Source: Euptelea pleiosperma (Eukaryota; Streptophyta; Magnoliopsida; Ranunculales; Eupteleaceae). From it: a DNA stretch of 64,000 nt. The translations under genes were made by a program, and so were the position numbers. Shown in pieces: positions 12,901 to 25,200 of this stretch (position 1 is its first letter; every line of letters starts with the position of its first letter). The stretch is taken from the NCBI GenBank assembly GCA_035048495.1, contig CM068549.1, positions 20,679,103 through 20,743,102 of the forward strand, read 5' to 3'. The notes under the pieces are model-generated. The model was not told the DNA's origin. It saw only the letters and a program-made list of their open reading frames with translations, and ran no database searches.

Positions 12901-13401
12901 GTCCATTTTCTGCAATGGATATGCTTATTACTGATTTTAACTCCTCGAGTAGAATTATGGTTAACCTTATGACACCCGATCGATCGATTCAACTTTCTTT
13001 TGATTCTCTTGACTTAATTGACCTAGTTTGACTTTGTGAACTTTTTGATCTGTGTTGATTTTTTTTTACTTAACCTTAGTGGATTTATTAAGTTGATTAT
13101 GATTACATAATTGGACAAAGATGAATACAACCCTATTGCTTAATTGAATCAATCGGACATGATTTGACGATTAGAGAACGTACTTAAATATCCCCTTATA
13201 ACTGAATCTCACATAAGATTGTTTTAGGGCCATTAACGCTTGAACATCGATTTGTTTCTTGTTTGTGGAGTGAGCCTTGATGGTCTAACTACATCATGTG
13301 GACCATTGGGGATCATTCATAGATCACATTCAAACTCAGGTTACGGGTCGACCTATGGACTTTTCGGGTCGAATCTGGATACCCGGGTTCGGAGCGTGAC
13401 A
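9923..13401 (+). repeat. 3' LTR of the Tekay-like element
   Basis: A 3,479-bp copy of the 5' LTR offset by 8,369 bp. Hand-counted differences include CCAAGG/CAAAGG near the start, ATAACTT/ATAGCTT, GACTAAG/GACTGAG and GAGGAGAG/GAGGATAG. It contains the same 191-bp repeats, minisatellite and candidate splice sites (10792 and 12691). Satellite resumes immediately at 13402 with the TSD CGAAA. Confidence 0.95.
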
Positions 13402-16400
13402 CGAAACAAGTTTGCTCCATCCGTGCGTCAATGTCTCTAATTGGACTCATTTTGTGTGTCACATTCCTAAGCCTATAACTAGTGACTTGTTCTCGACCGG
13501 ACCGCGTAATTTGACCTAATATCTTCTATAACAATTGTTTTAACACATTTGAAGTGTTGGAACAAGATTCAGGACTGTCAAACAAGTTTGCCCCATCCGT
13601 GCGTCAATGACTCTAATTGGACTCAGTTTGTGCGTTACATTCCGAAGCTTCTAACAAGTGACTTTTTCGCAACCGGACCACGTAATTTGACTCAATCTCT
13701 TCCATTACAATTGTCTAAACACATTTGAAGTCTGGGAACAAGATTCGGGACAGTCGAAATAAGTTTGCTCCATCCGTGCGTCAATGTCTCTAATTGGACT
13801 CAGTTTGTGTGTTACATTCCGAAGTCTATAACTAGTGACTTGTTCTCGACTGAACCTCGTAATTTGACCTATTATCTTCTATAACAATTGTTTAAAGACA
13901 TTTGAAGTTTTAGAACAAGATTCGGGACAGTCGAAACAAGTTTGCTCCATCCGTGCGTCAATGTCTCTAATTGGACTCATTTTGTGTGTTACATTCCTAA
14001 GCCTATAACTAGTGACTTGTTCTCGATCGGACCACGTAATTTGACCTAATATCTTCTATAACAATTGTTTTAACACATTTGAAGTGTTGGAACAAGATTC
14101 GGGACTGTCGGAACAAGTTTGCCCCATCCGTGCGTCAATGACTCTAATTGGACTCAGTTTGTGCGTTACATTCCGAAGCTTATAACAAGTGACTTTTTCG
14201 CAACCGGACCTGGTAATTTGACTCAATCTCTTCAATTACAATTGTTTAAACACATTGGAAGTCTTGGAACAAGATTCGGGACGGTCGAAACAAGTTTGCT
14301 CCATCCGTGCGTTAATGTCTCTAATTGGATTCAGTTTGTGTGTTACATTCCTAAGCCTATAACAAGTGACTTGTTCTCAACCGGACCCCCTAATTTGACT
14401 CAATATCTTCTATTACAATTGTTTAAACACATTTGAAGTGTAGGAACAAGATTCGGGACTGTAGGATCAAGATTCGGGACTGTCGGAACAAGTTTGCCCC
14501 ATCCGTGCGTCAATGACTCTAATTGGACTCAGTTTGTGCGTTACATTCCTAAGCTTATAACAAGTGACTTTTTCGCAACCGGACCACGTAATTTGACTCA
14601 ATCTCTTCCATTACAATTGTCTAAACACATTTGAAGTCTGGGAACAAGATTCGGGACAGTCGAAATAAGTTTGCTCCATCCGTGCGTCAATGTCTCTAAT
14701 TGGACTCAGTTTGTGTGTTACATTCCGAAGTCTCTAACTAGTGACTTGTTCTCGACCGAACCTCGTAATTTGACCTATTATCTTCTATAACAATTGTTTA
14801 AACACATTTGAAGTTTTAGAACAAGATTCGGGACAGTCGAAACAAGTTTGCTCCATCCGTGCGTCAATGTCTCTAATTGGACTCATTTTGTGTTACATTC
14901 CTAAGCCTATAACTAGTGACTTGTTCTCGACCGGACCGCGTAATTTGACCTAATATCTTCTATAACAATTGTTTTAACACATTTGAAGTGTTGGAACAAG
15001 ATTTAGGACTGTCAAACAAGTTTGCCCCATCCGTGCGTCAATGACTCTAATTGGACTCAGTTTGTGCGTTACATTCCGAAGCTTATAACAAGTGACTTTT
15101 TCGCAACCGGACCTGGTAATTTGACTCAATCTCTTCAATTACAATTGCTTAAACACATTTGAAGTCTTGGAACAAGATTCGGGATGGTCGAAACAAGTTT
15201 GCTACATCCGTGCGTCAATGACTCAAATTGGACTCAGTTTGTGCGTTACATTCCGAAGCTTATAACAAGTGACTTTTTCCCAACCGGACCTGGTAATTTG
15301 ACTCAATCTCTTCAATTACAATTGTTTAAACACATTTGAAGTCTTGGAACAAGATTCGGGACGGTCGAAACAAGTTTGCTCCATCCGTGCGTCAGTGTCT
15401 CTAATTGGATTCAGTTTGTGTGTTACATTCCTAAGCCTATAACAAGTGACTTGTTCTCAACCGGACCTCCTAATTTGACTCAATATCTTCTATTACAATT
15501 GTTTAAACACATTTGAAGTGTAGGAACAACATTCGGGACTGTAGGAACAAGATTCGGGACTGTCGGAACAAGTTTGCCCCATCCGTGCGTCAATGACTCT
15601 AATTGGACTCAGTTTGTGCGTTACATTCCTAAGCTTATAACAAGTGACTTTTTCGCAACCGGACCACGTAATTTGACTCAATCTCTTCCATTACAATTGT
15701 CTAAACACATTTGAAGTCTGGGAACAATATTCGGGACAGTCGAAATAAGTTTGCTCCATCCGTGCGTCAATGTCTCTAATTGGACTCAGTTTGTGTGTTA
15801 CATTCCGAAGTCTATAACTAGTGACTTGTTCTCGACCGGACCTCGTAATTTGACCTATTATCTTCTATAACAATTGTTTAAACACATTTGAAGTTTTAGA
15901 ACAAGATTCGGGACAGTCGAAACAAGTTTGCTCCATCCGTGCGTCAATGTCTCTAATTAGACTCATTTTGTGTGTTACATTCCTAAGCCTATAACTAGTG
16001 ACTTATTCTCGACCGGACCGCGTAATTTGACCTAATATCTTCTATAACAATTGTTTTAACACATTTGAACTGTTGGAACAAGATTCAGGACTGTCAAAAA
16101 AGTTTGCCCCATCCGTGCGTCAATGACTCTAATTGGACTCAGTTTGTGCGTTACATTCCGAAGCTTATAACAAGTGACTTTTTCACAACCGGACCTGGTA
16201 ATTTGACTCAATCTCTTCAATTACAATTGTTTAAACACATTTGAAGTCTTGGAACAAGATTCGGGACGGTCGAAACAAGTTTGCTCCATCCGTGCGTCAG
16301 TGTCTCTAATTGGATTCAGTTTGTGTGTTACATTCCTAAGCCTATAACAAGTGACTTGTTCTCAACCGGACCTCCTAATTTGACTCAATATCTTCTATTA

Positions 16401-18711
16401 CAATTGTTTAAACACATTTGAAGTGTAGGAACAACATTCGGGACTGTAGGAACAAGATTCGGGACTGTCGGAACAAGTTTGCCCCATCCGTGCGTCAATG
16501 ACTCTAATTGGACTCAGTTTGTGCGTTACATTCCTAAGCTTATAACAAGTGACTTTTTCGCAACCGGACCACGTAATTTGACTCAATCTCTTCCATTACA
16601 ATTGTTTAAACACATTTGAAGTCTAGGAAAAACATTCGGGACTGTAGGAACAAGATTCGGGACTGTCGGAACAAGTTTGCCCCATCCGTGCGTCAATGAC
16701 TCTAATTGGACTCAGTTTGTGCGTTACATTCCTAAGCTTATAACAAGTGACTTTTTCGCAACCGGACCACGTAATTTGACTCAATCTCTTCCATTACAAT
16801 TGTTTAAACACATTTTAAGTCTGGGAACAAGATTCGGGACAGTCGAAACAAGTTTGCTCCATCCGTGCGTGAATGTCTCTAAGTGGACTCAGTTTGTGTG
16901 TTACATTCCTAAGCCTATAACTAGTGACTTGTTCTCGACCGGACCGCGTAATTTGACCTAATATCTTCTATAACAATTGTTTTAACACATTTGAAGTGTT
17001 GGAACAAGATTCAGGACTGTCAAACAAGTTTGCCCCATCCGTGCGTCAATGACTCTAATTGGACTCAGTTTGTGCGTTACATTCCGAAGCTTATAACAAG
17101 TGAATTTTTCGCAACCGGACCTGGTAATTTGACTCAATCTCTTCAATTACAATTGTTTAAACACATTTGAAGTCTTGGAACAAGATTCGGGACGGTCGAA
17201 ACAGGTTTGCTCCATCCGTGCGTTAATGTGTCTAATTGGATTCAGTTTGTGTGTTACATTCCTAAGCCTATAACAAGTGACTTGTTCTCAACCGGACCTC
17301 CTAATTTGACTCAATATCTTGTATTACAATTGTTTAAACACATTTGAAGTGTAGGAACAAGATTCGGGACTGTAGGAACAAGATTCGGGACTGTCGGAAC
17401 AAGTTCGCAACCGGACCACGTAATTTGACTCAATCTCTTCCATTACAATTGTCTAAACACATTTGCAGTCTGGGAACAAGATTCGGGACAGTCGAAATAA
17501 GTTTGCTCCATCCGTGCGTCAATGTCTCTAATTGGACTCAGTTTGTGTGTTACATTCCGAAGTCTATAACTAGTGACTTGTTCTCGACCGAACCTCGTAA
17601 TTTGACCTATTATCTTCTATAAGAATTGTTTAAACACATTTGAAGTTTTAGAACAAGATTCGGGACAGTCAAAACAAGTTTGCTCCATCCGTGCGTCAAT
17701 GTCTCTAATTGGACTCATTTTGTGTGTTACATTCCTAAGCCTATAACTAGTGACTTGTTCTCGACCGGACCGCGTAATTTGACCTAATATCTTCTATAAC
17801 AATTGTTTTAACACATTTGAAGTGTTGGAACAAGATTCGGGACTGTCGGAACAAGTTTGCCCCATCCGTGCGTCAATGACTCTAATTGGACTCAGTTTGT
17901 GCGTTACATTCCGAAGCTTATAACAAGTGACTTTTTCGCAACCGGACCTGGTAATTTGACTCAATCTCTTCAATTACAATTGTTTAAACACATTTGAAGT
18001 CTTGGAACAAGATTCGGGACGGTCGAAACAAGTTTGCTCCATCCGTGCGTTAATGTCTCTAATTGGATTCAGTTTGTGTGTTACATTCCTAACCCTATAA
18101 TAAGTGACTTGTTCTCAACCGGACCCCCTAATTTGACTCAATATCTTCTATTACAATTGTTTAAATACATTTGAAGTGTAGGAACAAGATTCGGGACTGT
18201 AGGAACAAGATTCGGGACTGTCGGAACAAGTTTGCCCCATCCGTGCGTCAATGACTCTAATTGGACTCAGTTTGTGCGTTACATTCCTAAGCTTATAAGA
18301 AGTGACTTTTTCGCAACCGGACCACATAATTTGAGTCAATCTCTTCCATTACAATTGTCTAAACACATTTGAAGTCTGGGAACAAGATTCGGGACAGTCG
18401 AAATAAGTTTGCTCCATCCGTGCGTCAATGTCTCTAATTGGACTCAGTTTGTATGTTACATTCCAAAGTCTATAACTAGTGACTTGTTCTCGACCGGACC
18501 TCGTAATTTGACCTATTATCTTCTATAACAATTGTTTAAACACATTTGAAGTTTTAGAACAAGATTCGGGACAGTCGAAACAAGTTTGCTCCATCCGTGC
18601 GTCAATGTCTCTAATTGGACTCATTTTGTGTGTTACATTCCTAAGCCTATAACTAGTGACTTGTTCTCGACCGGACCGCGTAATTTGACCTAATATCTTC
18701 TATAACAATTG
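13402..18711 (+). repeat. 177-bp satellite array, left block, 5-mer HOR domain (part 2)
   Basis: Continuation of the array interrupted at 1553. The marker GAAGTTTTAG occurs at 1521, 13904, 14810, 15890, 17642 and 18548. Two intervals are exactly 906 bp, which equals five 177-bp monomers plus one 21-bp internal duplication; the others differ by whole monomers. Sequence 16201-17320 aligns base for base with 1-1120 at an offset of 16,200. About 79 bp are missing at 17405 relative to 1205. Recurrent 60-95-residue open frames are repeat by-products. The domain ends in a 29-bp partial monomer at 18683-18711. Confidence 0.95.
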
Positions 18712-21700
18712 TTTTAACTCAATATCTTCTATTAGAATTGTTGAAACACATTTGAATTGTAGAAACAAGATTCAGAACTGTCGAAACAAGTTTGCCCCAT
18801 CCGTGCGTCAATGACTCTAATTGGACTCAGTTTGTGCGTTACATTCCTAAGCTTATAACAACTGACTTTTCCACAAACCGGACCACGTAATTTGACTCAA
18901 TCTCTTCCATTACAATTTTTTAAACACATTTGAAGTCTTGGAACATGATTCGGGACAGTAGAAACAAGTTTGCTCCATCCGTGCGTCAATGTCTCTAATT
19001 GGACTCAGTTTGTGTGTTACATTCCTAAGCCTATAACTAGTGACTTGTTCCCAACCGGACCACGTAATTTGACTCAATCTCTTCCATTATAATTGTTTAA
19101 ACATATTTGAAGTGTTGGAACAAGATTCGAGACTATCGTAACAAGTTTGCCCCATCCGTGCGTCAATGACTCTAATTGGACTTAGTTTGTGCGTTACATT
19201 CCTAAGCATATAACAAGTGACTTTTTCCCAACCGGACCACGTAATTTGACTCAATCTCTTCCATTATAATTGTTTAAACATATTTGAAGTGTTGGAACAA
19301 GATTCGGGACAGTCGAAACAAGTTTGCTCCATTCGTGCGTCAATGACTCTAATTGAACTTAATTTGTGCGTTACATTCCGAAGCCTGTAACTAGTGACTT
19401 GTTCTCAACCGGACCTCGTAATTTGACTCAATATCTTCTATTACAATTGTTTTAAGACATTTGAAGTGTTGGAACAAGATTCGGGACTGTCGAAACAAGT
19501 TTGCCCCATCCGTGCGTTAATGACTCAAATTGGACTTAGTTTGTGCGTTACATTCCTAAGCTTATAACAAGTGGTTTTTTCACAACCGAACCTGGTAATT
19601 TGACTCAATCTCTTCTATTACAATTGTTTAAACACATTTGAAGTTTTGGAACAAGATTCATGATGGTCGAAACAAGTTTGCTCCATCCGTGCGTCAATGT
19701 CTCTAATTGCTCTTAGTTTGTGTGTTACATTCCTAAGCCTATAACTAGTGATTTGTTCTCAACCGGATCTCGTAATTTGACTCTATATTTTCTATTACAA
19801 TTGTTTAAACACATTTGTAGTATTGGAACCAGATTCGGGACAGTCGAAACAAGTTTGCTCCATTCGTGCATCAATGACTCTAATTGGACTTAGTTTGGGC
19901 GTTACATTCCTAAGCCTATAACTAGTGACTTGTTCTCAACCGGACCTCGTAATTTGACTCAATATCTTCTATTAGAATTGTTGAAACACATTTGAATTGT
20001 AGAAACAAGATTCAGAACTGTCGAAACAAGTTTGCCCCATCCGTGCGCCAATGACTCTAATTGGACTCAGTTTGTGCGTTACATTCCTAAGCTTATAACA
20101 AGTGACTTTTTCGCAACCGGACCACGTAATTTGACTCAATCTCTTTCATTACAATTGCTTAAACACATTTGAAGTCTTGGAACAAGATTCGGGACAGTAG
20201 AAACAAGTTTGCTCCATCCGTGCGTCAATGTCTCTAATTGGACTCAGTTTGTGTGTTACATTCCTAAGCCTATAACTAGTGACTTGTTCCCAACCGGACC
20301 ATGTAATTTGACTCAATCTCTTCCATTATAATTGTTTAAACATATTTGAAGTGTTGGAACAAGATTCGGGACTGTCGTAACAAGTTTGCCCCATCCGTGC
20401 GTCAATGACTCTAATTGAACTCAGTTTGTGCGTTACATTCCTAAGCATATAACAAGTGACTTTTTCCCAACCGGACCACGTAATTTGACTCAATCTCTTC
20501 CATTATAATTGTTTAAACATATTTGAAGTGTTGGAACAAGATTCGGGATAGTCGAAACAAGTTTGCTCCATTCGTGCGTCAATGACTCTAATTGGACTTA
20601 ATTTGTGCGTTACATTCCGAAGCCTGTAACTAGTGACTTGTTCTCAACCGGACCTCGTAATTTGACTCAATATCTTCTATTACAATTGTTTTAAGACATT
20701 TGAAGTGTTGGAACAAGATTCGGGACTGTCGAAACAAGTTTGCCCCATCCGTGCGTCAATGACTCAAATTGGACTTAGTTTGTGCGTTAGATTCCTAAGC
20801 TTATAACAAGTGATTTTTTCACAACCGAACCTGGTAATTTGACTCAATCTCTTCTATTACAATTGTTTAAACACATTTGAAGTTTTGGAACAAGATTCAT
20901 AATGGTCGAAACAAGTTTGCTCCATCCGTGCGTCAATGTCTCTAATTGCACTTAGTTTGTGTGTTACATTCCTAAGCCTATAACTAGTGACTTGTTCTCA
21001 ACCGGATCTCGTAATTTGACTCTATATTTTCTATTACAATTGTTTAAACACATTTGAAGTATTAGAACCAGATTCGGGACAGTCGAAACAAGTTTGCTCC
21101 ATTCGTGCATCAAGGACTCTAATTGGACTTAGTTTGGGCGTCACATTCCTAAGCCTATAACTAGTGACTTGTTCTCAACCGGACCTCGTAATTTGACTCA
21201 ATATCTTCTATTAGAATTGTTGAAACACATTTGAATTGTAGAAACAAGATTCAGAACTGTCGAAACAAGTTTGCCCCATCCGTGCGTCAATGACTCTAAT
21301 TGGACTCAGTTTGTGCGTTACATTCCTAAGCTTATAACAACTGACTTTTTCACAAACCGGACCACGTAATTTGACTCAATCTCTTCCATTACAATTGTTT
21401 AAACACATTTGAAGTCTTGGAACATGATTCGGGACAGTAGAAACAAGTTTGCTCCATCCGTGCGTCAATGTCTCTAATTGGACTCAGTTTGTGTGTTACA
21501 TTCCTAAGCCTATAACTAGTGACTTGTTCCCAACCGGACCACGTAATTTGACTCAATCTCTTCTATTATAATTGTTTAAACATATTTGAAGTGTTGGAAC
21601 AAGATTCGGGACTGTCGTAACAAGTTTGCCCCATCCGTGCGTCAATGACTCTAATTGGACTCAGTTTGTGCGTTACATTCCTAAGCATATAACAAGTGAC

Positions 21701-22682
21701 TTTTTCCCAACCGGACCACGTAATTTGACTCAATCTCTTCCATTATAATTGTTTAAACATATTTGAAGTGTTGGAACAAGATTCGGGACAGTCGAAACAA
21801 GTTTGCTCCATTCGTGCGTCAATGACTCTAATTGAACTTAATTTGTGCGTTACATTCCGAAGCCTGTAACTAGTGACTTGTTCTCAACCGGACCTCGTAA
21901 TTTGACTCAATATCTTCTATTACAATTGTTTTAAGACATTTGAAGTGTTGGAACAAGATTCGGGACTGTCGAAACAAGTTTGCCCCATCCGTGCGTCAAT
22001 GACTCAAATTGGACTTAGTTTGTGCGTTACGTTCCTAAGCTTATAACAAGTGATTTTTTCACAACCGAACCTGGTAATTTGACTCAATCTCTTCTATTAC
22101 AATTGTTTAAACACATTTGAAGTTTTGGAACAAGATTCATGATGGTCGAAACAAGTTTGCTCCATCCGTGCGTCAATGTCTCTAATTGCACTTAGTTTGT
22201 GTGTTACATTCCTAAGCCTATAACTAGTGACTTGTTCTCAACCGGATCTCGTAATTTGACTCTATATTTTCTATTACAATTGTTTAAACACATTTGAAGT
22301 ATTGGAACTAGATTCGGGACAGTCGAAACAAGTTTGCTCCATTCGTGCATCAATGACTCTAATTGGACTTAGTTTGGGCGTTACATTCCTATGCCTATAA
22401 CTAGTGACTTGTTCTCAACCGGACCTCGTAATTTGACTCAATATCTTCTATTAGAATTGTTGAAACACATTTGAATTGTAGAAACAAGATTCAGAACTGT
22501 CGAAACAAGTTTGCCCCATCCGTGCGTCAATGACTCTAATTGGACTCAGTTTGTGCGTTACATTCCTAAGCTTATAACAAGTGACTTTTTCGCAACCGGA
22601 CCACGTAATTTGACTCAATCTCTTCCATTACAATTGTTTAAACACATTTGAAGTCTTGGAACAAGATTCGGGACAGTAGAAA
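18712..22682 (+). repeat. 177-bp satellite array, 7-mer HOR domain (part 1)
   Basis: The monomer family is unchanged but the higher-order pattern differs. The marker ATTAGAATTG, in a monomer with TTGAATTGTAGAAAC, occurs at 18731, 19971, 21210 and 22450, spacings of 1,240, 1,239 and 1,240 bp, or seven monomers. The 21-bp duplication of the left domain is absent. The block is cut at 22682 by a reverse-strand solo LTR. No genes are seen. Confidence 0.95.
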
Positions 22683-23639
22683 TGTCACGCCCCGAATCCG
22701 GATACCAAAATACGACCCGAAAATCCGTGGATCGACCCGTACCCGAACCCAGAGGTGATCCATGAATGTCCCCTAGCGGTCCAATTAGGTCAATTAGACT
22801 ACTAAGGTTCATTCGAAAACCTACTAAGAAAAAAAAGAAGAGTAGATGTAGGAAACAAATAATTTATAATTCAAATAATTCAATCAATCAACTAAATGTG
22901 AAGAGATGGAAGTGAGAACATACTCTCAATCAAAGGCTTACATGCCCGTGAAAATAAATAAATAATGTTATAAAATAATCAAATACAACTTTCTAAAGTG
23001 TGGGATCGATTCCCAAATCCTCGCCGATCTCCTCGAATGCACCGGAGTCTTTCGTCTCAAAATCATCTCACGTACCCGGCTCCTCAAAATCTGAAAATGG
23101 TATCGGTGTAGCACCGTGAGCCGAGGCCCAGTAATACAACAGTGTGCATGGTATGATATCATACTATACAAGTTTTTTAATCAAGGTATGCATCTCAATC
23201 GTATAATAAAGATGGCATGAATATGAGGATGAATGCAGATGAGTAAGTACGGGATGCAAATGCAACTAGTACCCATAACCACATAGGGTCTCCATCTCCT
23301 TCCCGCACTGGGAGCGGTCTCATTGACCCATCTGCAGGATATAATAACGTCTGGGGCCTTTCACCCTAGGGTACCGAACCCTGATTAATTGATAAAACCA
23401 ATATAACGTATATAATATACTTCAACCCCGTTCCCTTATGCACCCCTTATATGAAATGACGTGATGATCATGGTATGACAACAAGATAGTACAAGGCTAC
23501 ATGGCATAAGCACACATGTATTTAACATTTAAATAAGAATACAAAATGAAACATGATCATCAAAAGTGATAACATAGGAACGAATTATGGTTAACCATGA
23601 ATACCATGTAACAATCACCGAAGGTCGTGATCAACACAG

Positions 23640-24050
23640 ATGAACAATATAAGTAGAAATCACGAGACAATCCAACACACCATGGCCGAACCCTATGAGG
23701 GATCTATGACACAAGGTCGAACCCTAAAGAGGGATCCAAGACACTTGGCCGAACCCTATGAGGGATCCAAGACACATGGGTGGGATCCCCATGCATACAA
23801 GTATAGGTCGAACCATCTAGGTATAATAGTCAATAAGACATGACCAAATATCACAATCAACATCGATAAATAATATAAATGAAAATCGTAAGAGAATCCA
23901 ACACGCCATGGCCGAACTCTATGAGGGATCCATGACACAAGGTCGAACCCTAAAGAGGGATCCAAGACACTTGGCCGAACCCTATGAGAGATCCAAGACA
24001 CATGGGTGGGATCCCCATGCATACAGGTATAGGTCAAACCATCTAGGGTT
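23640..24050 (-). repeat. 226-bp tandem duplication of the LTR minisatellite region
   Basis: TCCAACAC followed by the GAACCCTATGAGGGATCC-type units occurs at 23671 and again at 23897, 226 bp apart. The complete element has one copy (about 3640-3745). The segment between carries unique AT-rich sequence. Confidence 0.8.
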
Positions 24051-24280
24051 TAGTCAAACAACAAGGTTAAAACCTTAATAGTTAATAATCATGACCGAAC
24101 CACGAATAATTAATAGGTTTTTTACAAAAAAAAATACTGCATTATAAAAATCATAACTAAATAAATATGAATTAGAAAAATATAAACTCAATGGATTTAA
24201 GAACTAGATTTATAGAGATTTTAGAAAAAAATAAATAGAAAAATATTCGGATTCAAAATATAGGTCAAAAATCTTAATTA

Positions 24281-25200
24281 ATTGGGCCAGACAGAATCTG
24301 GGATACAGAAAAGTCCCGCACATTTAAAAACTCATAACTTAATCAATACATATCAGAAAAATACAAACTCAAGGGTTATAGAAACTAAATTAATAGAGGT
24401 ATCTATGAAAAATAATTAAAAAATATTTAGGTTAAAAATATAGATTGAAATCTCAAGTGAAGTGGACCGTGTAAAATCTGAAATTCTGGGTTTTACAGAA
24501 AAGTTCAGTACGTTTGAAAAATCATAACTTAATCAATACAGATTAGAAAAATATAAACTCAAAGGTTCTAGAAACTAGATTGATAGAGGTATCTGTGAAA
24601 AATAATTAGAAAAATATTTAGATTAAAAATATGGATCGAAATCTCAGGTAAAGTGGACCGTGTAAAATCTGAAATTCTGGGTTTTACAGAAAAGTCCAGT
24701 ACGTTTGAAAAATCATAACTTAATCAATACAGATCAGAAAAATATAAACTCAAAGGTTCTAGAAACTAGATTGATAGAAGTATCTGTGAAAAATAATTAT
24801 AAAAATATTTAGGTTAAAAATATGGATCGAAATCTCAGGTAAAGTGGACCGTGTAAAATCTGGAATTCTGGGTTTTACAGAAAAGTCCAGCACGTTTGAA
24901 AAATCATAACTTAATCAATACAAATCAGAAAAATATAAACTCAAAGGTTCTAGAAATTAAATTGATATAGGTATCCACGAAAAATAATTAGAAAAATATT
25001 TAGGTTAAAAATATAGATCGAAATCCCAAGTGAATCGGACCGTGTAAAATCTGAAATTCTAGGTTTTTTGGTAAAGTCATACAACTTAGAAAATTCATAA
25101 CTTAATCAATAAAAATCAGAAAAATACAAACTAAACGGTTTTGGAAAATAGATTTAAAGAGGTATTTAGAAAAAAATAATATAAAAATATTTAAATCATA
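24281..25200 (-). repeat. 191-bp tandem repeats in the solo LTR
   Basis: The AGTGGACCGTG marker and its variants is at 24281, 24461, 24652, 24843 and 25034. Spacing is 191 bp except the first interval, which is 180 bp. There are five copies against four in the complete element. Confidence 0.85.

Larger units (their letters stand above)
1554..13401 (+). mobile_element. Full-length Ty3/gypsy chromovirus (Tekay-like) LTR retrotransposon
   Basis: An 11,848-bp element inserted in satellite DNA. It has two 3,479-bp LTRs (1554-5032 and 9923-13401) that start TGTAATACC and end GTGACA. The 5-bp target duplication CGAAA lies at 1549-1553 and 13402-13406. The order is LTR, initiator-Met primer site, gag-pol, polypurine tract, LTR. 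The polyprotein order is Gag, zinc knuckle, protease, RT, RNase H, integrase, chromodomain-like tail; this tail and the very long LTRs point to the Tekay (Del) clade of plant chromoviruses. By hand I count about 20 differences between the LTRs (about 0.6%). At a commonly used plant LTR rate of 1.3e-8 per site per year that is roughly 0.2 million years. The coding frame has one in-frame stop, so this copy probably depends on other copies. Confidence 0.95.

Noticed and set aside
198..18339. Many 60-105-codon open frames in the left satellite, such as 198-386 reverse and 477-761 forward
   Set aside because: They recur with the monomer, have no start context or recognisable domain, and change whenever the monomer type changes. 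They are by-products of the repeat.
3534..24037. Minisatellite-derived frames with repeated EPYEGS-like units in Tekay-type LTRs (3534-3743, 11903-12112, 23640-23843)
   Set aside because: They translate the 32-bp minisatellite. The period is not a multiple of three, the frames are short and on different strands relative to the element, and no domain is recognisable.
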